From positions 124,001 to 188,000 of the forward strand of contig NZ_CAXBGE010000007.1 in the NCBI RefSeq assembly GCF_963975345.1: DNA of 64,000 nucleotides, in the 5' to 3' direction. The translations under genes and the position numbers were made by a program. This document shows, one piece after another, positions 8,167-19,067 of this stretch; position 1 is the stretch's first letter, and each line of letters starts with the position of its first letter. Source of the stretch: Maricaulis sp963975345. GTDB taxonomy: Bacteria; Pseudomonadota; Alphaproteobacteria; Caulobacterales; Maricaulaceae. Below the pieces are notes generated by a model. It did no database searches. It saw nothing but the letters and a program-made list of their open reading frames with translations, and was not told the origin of the DNA.

Positions 8167-8562
8167 ATGAAACAGATCATTTCCAGGTCCGGCTGCCCGA
8201 TTGCCTCGACGCTCGACCTTGTCGGGGATCGCTGGACGCTGGTCATTCTACGAGACCTGATCAATGGCAAGCGGCGCTTCACCGACTTCCTCACCTCGCC
8301 TGAACGGATCACCACGAATGTGCTCACCGACCGGCTTGGTCAGATGGAGCAGGCGGGCTTGATCACCCGCACCGCCTATCAGACACGTCCGCCGCGCTTC
8401 GAATACCGGTTGACGGCGAAGGGTGAAGGTCTGCTGCCCGTGATCCAGGAAATGTGCCGCTGGGCCAACATCAACATGCCCAGCACCTGGGAAGCGCCCG
8501 AGAGCTTCATGGCGCTCAAACCCGGTGCGATCCCGGCAGCACCGCCCCCCAAGCGAAGCTAG
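8167..8562 (+). CDS. HxlR-family transcriptional regulator
   Basis: 131-residue single-domain winged helix-turn-helix protein. Family blocks are clear: SGCPIASTLDLVGDRWTLVI, LINGKRRFTDF, TTNVLTDRLGQMEQAGLI and RFEYRLTAKGEGL. The Cys near the N-terminus is the position that in several HxlR proteins senses electrophiles or oxidants, which would fit a neighbouring GFA-type gene. The ATG at 8167 begins 13 residues before the conserved helix; earlier codons in the frame are TTG and lie in the operator. The stop overlaps the convergent DUF3137 gene by 4 bp. Confidence 0.92.
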   Translation: MKQIISRSGCPIASTLDLVGDRWTLVILRDLINGKRRFTDFLTSPERITTNVLTDRLGQMEQAGLITRTAYQTRPPRFEYRLTAKGEGLLPVIQEMCRWANINMPSTWEAPESFMALKPGAIPAAPPPKRS

Positions 8563-9526
8563 CCGCTCTCGCCCAGCTCCGGCGGTTTGACCAGGTTTTC
8601 GATGATCTCGGTGACGAGCAACATTTCCGAGACCAGTGTGGTTACGCGGGCTTCGTCAGCGAGTGGTTTGAACATTGAACCGGCTTCGAACAGATTGCCG
8701 GTCTCGGCCGCGATCAGCAGTTCGCCCTGGCCGCTATGCTCGTCGAAGGCGGCGCGAACATTCTTGCCCTTCAGCGCCGTCTCCAGCTTGAGCAGGCGTT
8801 CCATGAAGGCCGGGTCCAGCATATAGCGCGCCAACACCTGGTCGGTGCCATAGACCTCGAAGGCCTTCTCGAATCTCGGATCAACGAGCGCGATGCGTTC
8901 AAGCTTCTTCGAGCCGAAAGAGCGCCCAAGAGCTCCCAGCCCGTTGAAGACACCCATATCGCGCGTGATCACGGTGACGCCCTCAACCTTGCGCGGGAAA
9001 TTGATCCGCAACAGCACGCCGCGAAAGACGGTCACGTAATGGGAGGATTTCCCATTGCTGCGGCGTTGTTTGAGATGAGCTTCATAGAGCTCGAAATCAC
9101 ATCCCAGCCGCTCGCCGCTGAAATGATCCTCGAAGGCGCAACGCGTATAACTGGGCAGCAGGCCGTAACCACGGAATGTCTCGAAGCGCGCCGGCGTCGA
9201 TGGCTTGAGTGCATAGCTGAGCTGGCAAACTTCCGCGATCTTGGTGTTGAGTTCGCACTTCACCGATTTGCGCAGGCGCTCCAGACGCCGCCCACCGATG
9301 AGGACGCCAGCCACGCCGCCGAAAACCAGCCCGACCGGCAAAAAGAAAATATCGCCCCCGCGGGTGAAAAAGTAAGCCGCTATCGCGAGCCCGAGCAGGA
9401 CGCCGCCAATCGTCCAGACAAGAAATTGCGTCACGCTGCCTTTGCGTTCAGCTTCCAGACCTGCCAGCCAAGGCTCCAGCGTATCGCGCCAGAGCCCCTC
9501 AAATTCCTTGTTCACGCCGTCCCCCG

Positions 9527-9530
<4 letters not shown>
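8559..9530 (-). CDS. DUF3137 family membrane protein
   Basis: 323-residue protein with a short N-terminal part, two hydrophobic segments at about residues 38-85 (VWTIGGVLLGLAIAAYFF and FFLPVGLVFGGVAGVLIGG) and a soluble C-terminal region of about 230 residues. The region around YGLLPSYTRCAFEDHFSG, the phrase YVTVFRGVLLRINFP and the late KLERIALVDPRFEKAFEVY match my memory of DUF3137. Function is unknown for the family. The first codon is GTG at 9530, overlapping the valS stop (GTGA); another GTG lies five codons later. Confidence 0.8.
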
Positions 9531-12310
<2,780 letters not shown>

Positions 12311-12323
12311 GACGGGCATGAAT

Positions 12324-12355
12324 AAAGGGCACCGACGATGCCGTCGATGCCCTTT
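12324..12355 (-). terminator. 14-bp hairpin between popZ and valS (terminator or leader structure)
   Basis: Arms 12324-12337 and 12342-12355 pair with one C-A mismatch around a 4-nt loop. Read on the minus strand, the stem is followed by TTTATT, as expected of an intrinsic terminator after popZ. The structure ends only 5-14 nt before the possible valS start codons, so it could also affect valS translation or act as an attenuator. Confidence 0.6.
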
Positions 12356-12381
12356 TATGAATTCAGTGCTGCCTGCTGCAG

Positions 12382-13026
12382 TTAGCGGCGGCGGCGCGCG
12401 ACCCGGTCGATCTCAGCCTGGACCTTTTCATCAACGATGGCCGGCAGATTGGTATCGAGCCAATCTTTCAGCATCGGACGCAGCAAGGCGCGGACAACGC
12501 CTTCCAGCGTGCGGCCTTCCTCATCGGAAATCCGGATCGTATCGGCCAGTGAATGGAAGGAGCCCATCGCCGCAGACACCGCGGGCTCGCTCATAATCCC
12601 GTCTTCGACTTCGGTTTCGAGCGCCGAAAAATCAATCTCAGGCTCGGGTGCCGGTTCGGGCGGCGAATCATATTCCGCTTCTTCCGCGACCACAGGTTCG
12701 AAATTGTCTTCGCGGTCGACAATCATCAGATCGTCGTCCCCGACAATCGGATCGGTACCGCCTGCGGGCTCTTCAATCCGGTCGGTCAGTTCGAGAACAT
12801 CGCCGCCATCATCATCACCGGCATCGCCGAAAATATCGTCGATCGCGCCCTGGTCATTGCCAGCTGGCTCGGCTTCGGGCTCAGGCGCCGCAGCGGCGGG
12901 CTCGGGCGCCGCAGCAGCGGGCTCAGCCTCGGCTTCAGCCGGAGCGTCGTCTTCATTGATGATCCGTCGAATTGAGGAGAGAATCTCCTCCATTGATGGT
13001 TCGTTTTCGGCGGCTTGCTCTGCCAT
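12382..13026 (-). CDS. popZ: Polar organizing protein PopZ (DUF2497)
   Basis: 214-residue protein with the hallmark three-part architecture of PopZ: an N-terminal helix EPSMEEILSSIRRIINED (about residues 9-26) that recruits client proteins, a long acidic Pro/Ala/Glu-rich disordered middle (about 27-150), and a C-terminal helical oligomerisation region (TLEGVVRALLRPMLKDWLD, then NLPAIVDEKVQAEIDRVARR). In Caulobacter PopZ forms the polar matrix that anchors the ParB-parS centromere and signalling proteins. Its position just upstream of valS and downstream of a tolC-type gene is, as I recall it, shared with relatives. The open frame on the opposite strand is a shadow of the acidic repeat-like codons. 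Confidence 0.92.
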   Translation of the reverse strand: MAEQAAENEPSMEEILSSIRRIINEDDAPAEAEAEPAAAAPEPAAAAPEPEAEPAGNDQGAIDDIFGDAGDDDGGDVLELTDRIEEPAGGTDPIVGDDDLMIVDREDNFEPVVAEEAEYDSPPEPAPEPEIDFSALETEVEDGIMSEPAVSAAMGSFHSLADTIRISDEEGRTLEGVVRALLRPMLKDWLDTNLPAIVDEKVQAEIDRVARRRR

Positions 13027-13070
13027 GATCGCGCACGTCCCTAACCGGTCGTTTCTCGTATCAGGCGAAT

Positions 13071-13089
13071 AAAGCGGGCCTTGCCCCGC
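13071..13089 (-). terminator. Short hairpin after tolC, possible terminator
   Basis: GCGGG and CCCGC (13074-13078 and 13085-13089) can pair; read on the minus strand the stem is followed by TTTATTCG. It lies between the tolC stop and the popZ start. The stem is only 5 bp, so this is a weak call. Confidence 0.4.
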
Positions 13090-13117
13090 CTGTCCAGCCC
13101 AAGAATCTTTTATAAAG

Positions 13118-14509
13118 TTAATTCCAGGGTGTTAAATCAAAGTTAGGGAAAGCAGAATGATCGCCCTGGTCAGCCACATCATAATAATCGACGTTCAGTC
13201 CCATACGTTCAGCCGATAACAGCCCCATCGCTTGCAACAGGCGATAACCGGCGACGTATGAGTCACGTTCGGCGGTCACGAGCGTCAAGCGCGAGGCCAG
13301 TAATTCCTGTTCCGCATCAAGCACATTGAGGGTAGTACGCAGGCCGACATAGGCTTCCTGCTCAACCCCGTCGAGGGCGATCTGATTGGCCCGAACCGCT
13401 TGGCGGCTCGATTCGATCACAGCCAGCGAGGTGTTGTAGGCACTCCAGGTATTGGTGACACCTTCGGTCACCTGACGGCGCGCAAGCAAGACCTGCTGGC
13501 GCGCCTGTTCTTCCTGGGCGAGGGCCGCGCGTACGCGCGACCGATTCAACCCACCGGTGAAGAGCGGCACCGAGACCTGACCGACAATCTGGGTCGAATT
13601 GCGTTCGTCACCGGCATAGGACGTATCGCGCGCGCTTGAGGCCGAGGCCGAGAGTGAGACTTGCGGTCGCAGCGAGCTGCGCGCCATCCGGATGGAATGG
13701 CGGGCGGCATCTTCGCCATACTGGGCCGCCGCCAATTGCGGGCTGAAGCGGTAGGCGGTCTCGGCTGCATCGGCGAGCGCCGCCGGCAAATCGGGCAGCG
13801 CCGGCGGATCCTGCAGCGTGGCCGGTGGCTGGCCGGTAACGCGCTCATAAGCGGCCCGGCTGGTCGCCAGCTGCGACTGCGCCTGGGACAACTCAGCCTG
13901 GGCGCCGGACAGGCGCGCCTCAGCTTGCGCGACGTCGGTGCGGGTAATCTCGCCAACTTCGAACCGGTCGCGCGCGGCCTGGAGATGCTGGTTCAGCACA
14001 TCGGCATTGTTGCGGCGGATATTCACCACCTCAGAATCGCGGCGCACATCCATGAAAGCGGTGATCGCATCAACCAAAACCGTCTGTTCGACCGAGCGCA
14101 GGGATTCGCGGCCGGCATAAATCAGCGCCGTCGCCTGGTCGACCGCGCCGCCATTATAGCCCCCGCGATAGATCGACTGGCTTGCGGTGACCGAATAATT
14201 TTTCGGCGTCGAATCGGTGGTGCTGCCGGTCGAGAGCGGCACGCCGTTAATGACAAATGTGCTATGCGATTCGCTATGCTGTGAGCTCATCGACGCCGAG
14301 GCTGAAACCTGGGGCAAATATCCGGCCCGGGCCTGGATGCGGCCTTCATCGGTCGCGCGCAACCGCGCACGTTCCGCCAGCAGGGTCGGGTTGGAATTAT
14401 AGGCCAGCGCCAGGCTTTCTTCGAGGCTCTGAGCCTGCGCCGAAGCCCCCATCGCCAGAAGCGACACACTGCCGGTCACGGCCATTGCCCATAATTTCAA
14501 ACGCGTCAT
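13118..14509 (-). CDS. tolC: TolC-family outer membrane efflux/secretion channel
   Basis: 463-residue outer membrane protein with a cleavable signal peptide (MTRLKLWAMAVTGSVSLLAM, then GASAQAQS). The body has the two-fold repeated helix-strand pattern of TolC: SLEESLALAYNSNPTLLAER at the start of repeat one and the equivalent SPQLAAAQYGEDAARHSIR at the start of repeat two, with QSIYRGGYNGG and VPLFTGGLNRS as the paired beta-strand regions. It would form the trimeric exit duct for type I secretion or RND/MFS efflux; no partner pump is in this window. The ATG at 14509 follows AAGGGA at good spacing and is preferred over a TTG two codons earlier. Confidence 0.93.
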   Translation of the reverse strand: MTRLKLWAMAVTGSVSLLAMGASAQAQSLEESLALAYNSNPTLLAERARLRATDEGRIQARAGYLPQVSASASMSSQHSESHSTFVINGVPLSTGSTTDSTPKNYSVTASQSIYRGGYNGGAVDQATALIYAGRESLRSVEQTVLVDAITAFMDVRRDSEVVNIRRNNADVLNQHLQAARDRFEVGEITRTDVAQAEARLSGAQAELSQAQSQLATSRAAYERVTGQPPATLQDPPALPDLPAALADAAETAYRFSPQLAAAQYGEDAARHSIRMARSSLRPQVSLSASASSARDTSYAGDERNSTQIVGQVSVPLFTGGLNRSRVRAALAQEEQARQQVLLARRQVTEGVTNTWSAYNTSLAVIESSRQAVRANQIALDGVEQEAYVGLRTTLNVLDAEQELLASRLTLVTAERDSYVAGYRLLQAMGLLSAERMGLNVDYYDVADQGDHSAFPNFDLTPWN

Positions 14510-14735
14510 CTGCAAATCCCTTTGCCAGCAGCAAACCGTCCCGGCCGCAGCTCAATCATCATAGCGCTTCAGGCGCGAGTGGCCAGCACCACTCCTATTG
14601 CAGCCATATAGGCCCTTAGATCGCACAAATGAACACCGTTCACCGTGACACTTCTGTAATTCCGCCTGCGCACCGCCATGTAACGGTTCAGGACTGAAAA
14701 ATCCGTCGCAGGAATGCAACACCCGCCGCCCTTGA

Positions 14736-15389
14736 TTACAGCGCGAAACGCGGCTCGAGCTCGAATCCGGGCAATAGTTTTGCCGTCGCATCGAACACGA
14801 TGCGTTCGCCGATGCCCGCCGTCGAGCGTGTAAACACCGTCGCCTTGCCCACCGGGCCCTTGCGGATAATGGCTACCAGCCGGCCACCGACGGCCAATTG
14901 GTCGAACCAGGCCTGGGGCACTTCGCTGACCGAGCCGTTGACGAAAATCACATCAAACGGTCCCTGCGAGGGCACGCCCGGCTTCACATCACCGGTGACC
15001 GCGACCGCATTATCAGCCCCGGCCTGCGCCAACAGGCCACCAATACGCGAGACACCGTCTTCGTCATCATCGAGACCGACCACGGTTTCGGCCATATGGG
15101 CGAGGATGGCCGTCGAATAGCCGCGGCCACAGGCTATATCGAGCACCAATTCATCAGGCTGAACGTCGGCGGCGTGGATCAGCTTGGCCAGATCGCGTGG
15201 TCGCATCATCGTCCGGTGATCGCCCGTCGCGACTTCGGCATCGGCATAGGCCGACGCGATGCGGGCCCGCGGCGTAAACAGGTGGCGCGGCACATTCAAG
15301 AACGCCGCGATCAGCCGGCGGTCCGTGACATCGGCCGGGCGGATCTGGCAATCCACCATCTGTTTGCGGGCCTGATCAAATTCGTTCAC
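14736..15389 (-). CDS. Protein-L-isoaspartate O-methyltransferase family protein
   Basis: 217-residue class I SAM-dependent methyltransferase. Visible blocks are KQMVDCQIRP, VPRHLFTP, the SAM-binding LVLDIACGRGYSTAILA (where classical PCMT has GxGxGY), and PFDVIFVNGSVSEVPQAWFDQLAVGGRLVAII. This is the shorter, divergent PCMT-like form often found next to tolC in alphaproteobacteria, so repair of isoaspartyl residues is plausible but unproven. A GTG at 15389 with GGGAGAAA upstream gives the normal start (VNEFDQARKQM); the longer frame lacks family similarity. Confidence 0.85.
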   Translation of the reverse strand: MNEFDQARKQMVDCQIRPADVTDRRLIAAFLNVPRHLFTPRARIASAYADAEVATGDHRTMMRPRDLAKLIHAADVQPDELVLDIACGRGYSTAILAHMAETVVGLDDDEDGVSRIGGLLAQAGADNAVAVTGDVKPGVPSQGPFDVIFVNGSVSEVPQAWFDQLAVGGRLVAIIRKGPVGKATVFTRSTAGIGERIVFDATAKLLPGFELEPRFAL

Positions 15390-15532
15390 GGCTTTCTCCC
15401 TGCCTGGGTCCGGCTGCGCGCCGGCGGATGGCGCTGATATATCCTGCCACGGGCAAGGCGGGCAAGCATCGTGCTGTGTGCGCGGCAAATTGCATCACGA
15501 CAAAGAAGATCACATCGCCATGCCCTCGCGGA

Positions 15533-15561
15533 TTGCCCCCGGTGCGCGGCGCGGTTATAGC
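15533..15561 (+). promoter_or_regulatory. Predicted sigma-70 promoter of tRNA-Cys
   Basis: TTGCCC at 15533-15538, a 17-bp spacer, and TATAGC at 15556-15561. Transcription would start near 15568, a few bases before the tRNA. The same layout precedes the other two tRNA genes in this window. Confidence 0.6.
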
Positions 15562-15575
15562 TCCATTTCAAAGCT

Positions 15576-15649
15576 GGCACCGTGGCGGAGTGGTTACGCA
15601 GCGGATTGCAAATCCGTCCACCCCGGTTCGATTCCGGGCGGTGCCTCCA
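15576..15649 (+). tRNA. tRNA-Cys (GCA)
   Basis: 74-nt cloverleaf including an encoded CCA. The acceptor arms GGCACCG and CGGTGCC pair fully; the T arm is CCCGG-TTCGATT-CCGGG; the anticodon loop TTGCAAA gives anticodon GCA at 15608-15610. Six bases on each side (AAAGCT before, AGCTTT after the CCA) are complementary and could extend the stem in the precursor. Confidence 0.97.
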
Positions 15650-15706
15650 AGCTTTTCCCTCATGCTGATTCGCAGACCAACGCGGCCAAACCAGCCCGGC
15701 TGATCT

Positions 15707-16063
15707 TCAGTTGTCGGACCCGGCCAGCGCGGCGCTTTCCATCACACCGGCCCGCATCAGCTCGGCATCGAGCCGCCCGGTCAGGAAAAAAGCGTACATC
15801 CTAAAATCACCGATCAGCGACCAGAGCGGATAGGTGAACGTCGCCGGCTTGTTGCGTTCGACCAAGGCATGGCTGACCCAGGCGAAGACATATCCCGCCA
15901 GCGGCACCGCCAGCAGCGCCCACCAGTTCTGCGTCAACACGGCGCCAATCAGGACCAGGAGCGCCAGCGTTGAGCCGACATAATGCCAGGAACGCGTCGC
16001 CGGCTTGGCATGCTCACGCAAATAATAGGGCCAGAATGATTCGAAATTGGCGTGCTCGCGCAT
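15707..16063 (-). CDS. DUF962 / Mpo1-like membrane protein
   Basis: 118 residues. The opening FESFWPYYLREHAKPATRSWHYVGS is characteristic of the DUF962 (Mpo1) family, followed by two hydrophobic segments (LALLVLIGAVLTQ and WALLAVPLAGYVFAWVSH), then HALVERNKPATFTYPLW and LIGDFRMYAFFLTG. Yeast Mpo1 is an iron-dependent dioxygenase in alpha-oxidation of 2-hydroxy fatty acids; whether bacterial members share this is not established. Conserved His residues suitable as metal ligands are present. The gene is preceded on its own strand by a spacer of nearly 400 bp. Confidence 0.85.
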   Translation of the reverse strand: MREHANFESFWPYYLREHAKPATRSWHYVGSTLALLVLIGAVLTQNWWALLAVPLAGYVFAWVSHALVERNKPATFTYPLWSLIGDFRMYAFFLTGRLDAELMRAGVMESAALAGSDN

Positions 16064-16245
16064 CCATCGCTCCCATTGGCTAAATCAGGTGATTCGGGTC
16101 GTTGGCCTGATATGCGGCCTCAGGATACACGAAATCCAGCTTCGATCATGGCTAAGACGAACATAACCCTATGCCCCATATTTCCATGTATCCATTAGGC
16201 ATTCAGCAATTACATTGAACCAAATACGAAATTTGCACGACGAAA

Positions 16246-16260
16246 TTAACGGCTCTTTAA
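16246..16260. promoter_or_regulatory. TTAA-N7-TTAA (CtrA-type) box over the candidate sRNA promoter
   Basis: TTAA at 16246-16249, seven bases, TTAA at 16257-16260: a perfect match to the CtrA half-site pair. It covers the end of the spacer and the -10 element of the promoter predicted for the candidate small RNA (TTGCAC at 16233-16238, 17-bp spacer, TTTAAG at 16256-16261). Confidence 0.5.
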
Positions 16261-16268
16261 GGGTTGTG

Positions 16269-16356
16269 AGGCGAATTTAGGGGCGTCTTCCCGTGAAGAC
16301 ACCCCACCATCCACCCAATGCCTTTTCGGGAGCCCAAGCGGCTCCCGATTTTTTTT
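16269..16356 (+). ncRNA. Candidate small RNA, about 88 nt
   Basis: Between the divergent DUF962 gene and tRNA-Asn there is a strong plus-strand intrinsic terminator with no plus-strand gene before it. Immediately upstream lies a second hairpin (16280-16305; 11-bp stem with one C-A mismatch and a CCGT loop), then a 20-nt unpaired C-rich linker. A sigma-70-like promoter ends at 16261, giving a predicted start near 16269. Two hairpins, an open linker and a U8 tail within 90 nt form the usual architecture of a bacterial trans-acting sRNA. No coding sense is seen; a 16-codon frame from ATG at 16319 runs through the terminator and is dismissed. I do not recognise the RNA family. Confidence 0.55.
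16326..16356 (+). terminator. Strong intrinsic terminator
   Basis: Perfect 9-bp stem TCGGGAGCC / GGCTCCCGA with loop CAAGC, followed by eight T residues (16349-16356). It is the clearest rho-independent terminator in the window and lies 101 bp before tRNA-Asn. Confidence 0.93.
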
Positions 16357-16401
16357 GCCTGCGAATAGCAGAGCAATTGCAGAACTCTGGCAGCAACGCG
16401 C

Positions 16402-16431
16402 TTGCCACCGCCGCAATAGCTCTGATATACG
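16402..16431 (+). promoter_or_regulatory. Predicted sigma-70 promoter of tRNA-Asn
   Basis: TTGCCA at 16402-16407, 18-bp spacer, TATACG at 16426-16431. The predicted start near 16438 leaves a leader of about 20 nt before the tRNA. Confidence 0.6.
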
Positions 16432-16438
16432 CGCCGTC

Positions 16439-16546
16439 TCGCTTGCGAGAGAGATGTTCCCCGGTAGCTCAGTTGGTAGAGCAAGCGGCTGTTAACCGCT
16501 TTGTCGCTGGTTCGAGTCCGGCCCGGGGAGCCACTCTCGCAAGCGA
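16439..16546 (+). repeat. 13-bp perfect inverted repeat flanking tRNA-Asn
   Basis: TCGCTTGCGAGAG at 16439-16451 and its exact complement CTCTCGCAAGCGA at 16534-16546. The right arm starts directly after the encoded CCA. In the primary transcript, leader and trailer could form a helix extending the acceptor stem, with a 6-nt bulge on the 5' side. Confidence 0.8.
16458..16533 (+). tRNA. tRNA-Asn (GTT)
   Basis: 76-nt cloverleaf with encoded CCA. The acceptor arms TCCCCGG and CCGGGGA pair; the D arm contains GCTCAGTTGGTAGAGC; the anticodon stem AGCGG/CCGCT encloses CTGTTAA with anticodon GTT at 16491-16493. Confidence 0.97.
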
Positions 16547-16625
16547 CTATTTCCTTCAGTCCCGAAAACCGGCCTCACACCCGGAGCGCTGCTCCGGATC
16601 CGGCACACCGCGTGATGGCAATGCC

Positions 16626-18950
16626 TCACACGTCGGGCAGCTGACCGCCCGCCCCGCCACTGCGAATATGGATATCGCGTTGCGGGAAGGGGATCTCTAT
16701 CCCGGCTTCCTTGAACGCCTCGAAAATCGTGAAGCGCAGATCGTTGCGCACCCGATAATGCCGGCTGACATCCTTGATGAAGGCCCGCACTTCGAAATTC
16801 AGTGATGAGTCGGCGAAATCCGCCCAGTAAATGAAGATGGGCGGCTCTGTCAGCACTTCCGGGTGCTCAGCAGCACAGCGCTGCAGAATTTCCCGCACTT
16901 TTTCGGGGTCCGAATTGTAGGACACCCCCACCGGCAGGATAATTCGACCGGTTCTGTCGCGGCGCGTCCAGTTGGTCACAGTGGAGCCGACCAGTTCCGA
17001 ATTCGGAACCACGATCGCCGCCCGGTCAAACGTCTCGATCTCGGTTGAGCGGATGCCGATACGGCGGACCCACCCCTCCCCGGACGCCGTCACGATCCAG
17101 TCGCCCAGGCGAATCGGCCGTTCGAACAGCAGAATCAGGCCTGACACGAAATTATTGACGATCGTCTGCAGGCCAAAGCCAATACCAACCGAAAGCGCAC
17201 CCGCGATCAGCGCCAGATTCTGCAAACCGATGCCCAGCGCGCCCAGCGCCATCACAACCGCCATCATCAGGCCCAGATAGCCCAGCAAGACCCGCACTGA
17301 ACTGCGAAAACTGTCATCCTCATGCGAGACTGACTTCATGCGTTGGTCGAGCACGCGCTGGGTCAGGCTGGTAACGAACAATACGGCGATAAACAGGATG
17401 ATCGCGCCACCAATGCGGCCGAGCGAGATGGAGACGCCTCCGATTTCGAACCCGTAGAGCAGCCGCTCGAGTACAGCCCGGATTTCGTCAAGCTCGACCC
17501 CGAAAATCAACAGAACCGGGATCCCAAACACCCCCAGCATGATGAGGTCTGTCACCAGTCCGGCCCAAAAACGCAGCATGCCGGTCGATGGGTCCTCGCT
17601 CCGACCAGCCCGCTTGCGACCGGAGGACAGCCAGGCGTCGACGGCGCCGAGGGATTCTGAATACACCCGACGTGCGATCCAGAAGAGTATGGCCAGGGCA
17701 GCCAACACCATCCCGCGCCCGATCAGCGTTTGAGCCAGGGCGGTATAGCCCGTCACCAGCATCAGGGCGCTCAGGATCGCAACCAGCCGCAAACCAAGTC
17801 GCAACCAGCCTGCCCCTCGCTCGTGGACCGGCCACCAGCTGGGCCGGGTCAACACCCAGCTCGCTGCGGCGACCAGCGCCGTCAGAAACGTCTCGACAAG
17901 CTGGACCGCCTCGATCGGGGCTGCCACCTGGGTCAACGACCACATCGTCACCCGGTCAAGGGCAAACAGGACGGTGATGGTATCGATCACGACCCGCAGT
18001 TTCGCGGCCTTGCCTGGCGGCACATGGAAGAGTGACCATTCACGCCGCTTCGGCGCCATGAAGGCTGTCGCAAAGCCGTCGACGACCAGATACAGGGCAA
18101 TGGCGTTGAAGAGCAGCCAGGCCAATTCGCCCATCGGACCTGGCAGATAACCTTCATTCGTCATCGTCCACAGGATCAGGGCGCCCACAATCGCGCCAGG
18201 CAAGACCCGAACCCCGACCCGGATCAGCGCCACGGCCGTCCGGCGGGCTTCATTCGGCTCCAGCGACTCCAGTCGTCCGGTAATCAGCCTGTCACCAGTC
18301 CGTCCGCTGACGACCATCAGGACCAGGCCGCCGAAAACGGCGAGTATGGTCCAGATCGCTGCAGGTACGCCGCCGAAATTCCGGGCTCCACCCCACCCCT
18401 GCCATGTGCCCGAAATATTATGGGCCACGTCCTGGCCAGCCTGGCCGAGCGCCGCAAAAGTGTCTGCGTTCAGGGGAACCGGTGTACGGTCAAAGACTTG
18501 TTGAATGAAATTGACGCGTCGACGCCCGGCGACCTGCGCGAGCAAGCGCTCGGACGCTGCCAAGTTGAGCGCATTGATCCGAAGATATCCATCAACGGTT
18601 TCATATTGCTCCGCCAACCGCTGACGCTCGGCAACGACCTCCTCGGATTCGCTGCGATCCGTCGGGACCGGTCCGAGCGCGTCAATCAGGCGATTGACTT
18701 GTGCCTGACCGTCGACGAGAGCGTGGCGCGCCTCGAGTGAACTAACCCGCAGCCCGGTCAGCTCGACCCGCAAGGCTTCCACGGGCAAGGCCGTCGCGTT
18801 GGCGAGCTCGACCTCGATCTGCTGTAGCCTTTCCTGACGTTGCTGCCCTCCAAACTCCGGCAGCGGAACACCGCTTTGGGCCGATGCGGCCGAACAGCCG
18901 AGCCAAACGGACAGGATCAGAACCAGTGAACGCGACAGAAAGGATATCAT
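16626..18950 (-). CDS. Large MscS-family mechanosensitive ion channel
   Basis: 774-residue membrane protein with a signal peptide (MISFLSRSLVLILSVWLGC, then SAASAQS), a periplasmic domain of about 170 residues rich in helices, and many hydrophobic segments from about residue 195 onward. The C-terminal third is the MscS core: the pore helix with ALSVGIGFGLQTIVNNFVSG, then LILLFERPIRLGDWI, the beta domain with STEIETFDRAAIVVPNSELV and TNWTRRDRTGRI, and the cytoplasmic alpha/beta cage. It resembles the DUF3772/YbdG-MscK type of large channels that relieve hypo-osmotic pressure. GGAG lies 10 nt before the ATG at 18950. Confidence 0.9.
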   Translation of the reverse strand: MISFLSRSLVLILSVWLGCSAASAQSGVPLPEFGGQQRQERLQQIEVELANATALPVEALRVELTGLRVSSLEARHALVDGQAQVNRLIDALGPVPTDRSESEEVVAERQRLAEQYETVDGYLRINALNLAASERLLAQVAGRRRVNFIQQVFDRTPVPLNADTFAALGQAGQDVAHNISGTWQGWGGARNFGGVPAAIWTILAVFGGLVLMVVSGRTGDRLITGRLESLEPNEARRTAVALIRVGVRVLPGAIVGALILWTMTNEGYLPGPMGELAWLLFNAIALYLVVDGFATAFMAPKRREWSLFHVPPGKAAKLRVVIDTITVLFALDRVTMWSLTQVAAPIEAVQLVETFLTALVAAASWVLTRPSWWPVHERGAGWLRLGLRLVAILSALMLVTGYTALAQTLIGRGMVLAALAILFWIARRVYSESLGAVDAWLSSGRKRAGRSEDPSTGMLRFWAGLVTDLIMLGVFGIPVLLIFGVELDEIRAVLERLLYGFEIGGVSISLGRIGGAIILFIAVLFVTSLTQRVLDQRMKSVSHEDDSFRSSVRVLLGYLGLMMAVVMALGALGIGLQNLALIAGALSVGIGFGLQTIVNNFVSGLILLFERPIRLGDWIVTASGEGWVRRIGIRSTEIETFDRAAIVVPNSELVGSTVTNWTRRDRTGRIILPVGVSYNSDPEKVREILQRCAAEHPEVLTEPPIFIYWADFADSSLNFEVRAFIKDVSRHYRVRNDLRFTIFEAFKEAGIEIPFPQRDIHIRSGGAGGQLPDV

Positions 18951-19067
18951 CAGGCTCGGGCTCCACAAATCGGGTGCATAACCGCGCCCGCCGGCTTCAC
19001 CATTTGCAACCAGCGACGCAATTGAATCCGATTTCGGCCCGCTAGGCGAGTCCGTAACAGCCCAGGT

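Noticed and set aside
12324..12355. T-box riboswitch before valS
   Set aside because: The structure is a single hairpin with no specifier stem or T-box sequence, and T-boxes are not expected in alphaproteobacteria.
12437..13072. Long open frame (211 codons) opposite popZ
   Set aside because: Ser/Ala/Gly-rich low complexity produced by the acidic PopZ codons read on the other strand; no ribosome binding site or family.
13108..13125. TTAA-N10-TTAA near the end of tolC as a CtrA site
   Set aside because: Spacing is ten, not seven bases, and it lies across the tolC stop.
16319..16369. 16-codon frame over the candidate sRNA terminator
   Set aside because: It runs through the terminator stem and U tract and has no ribosome binding site.
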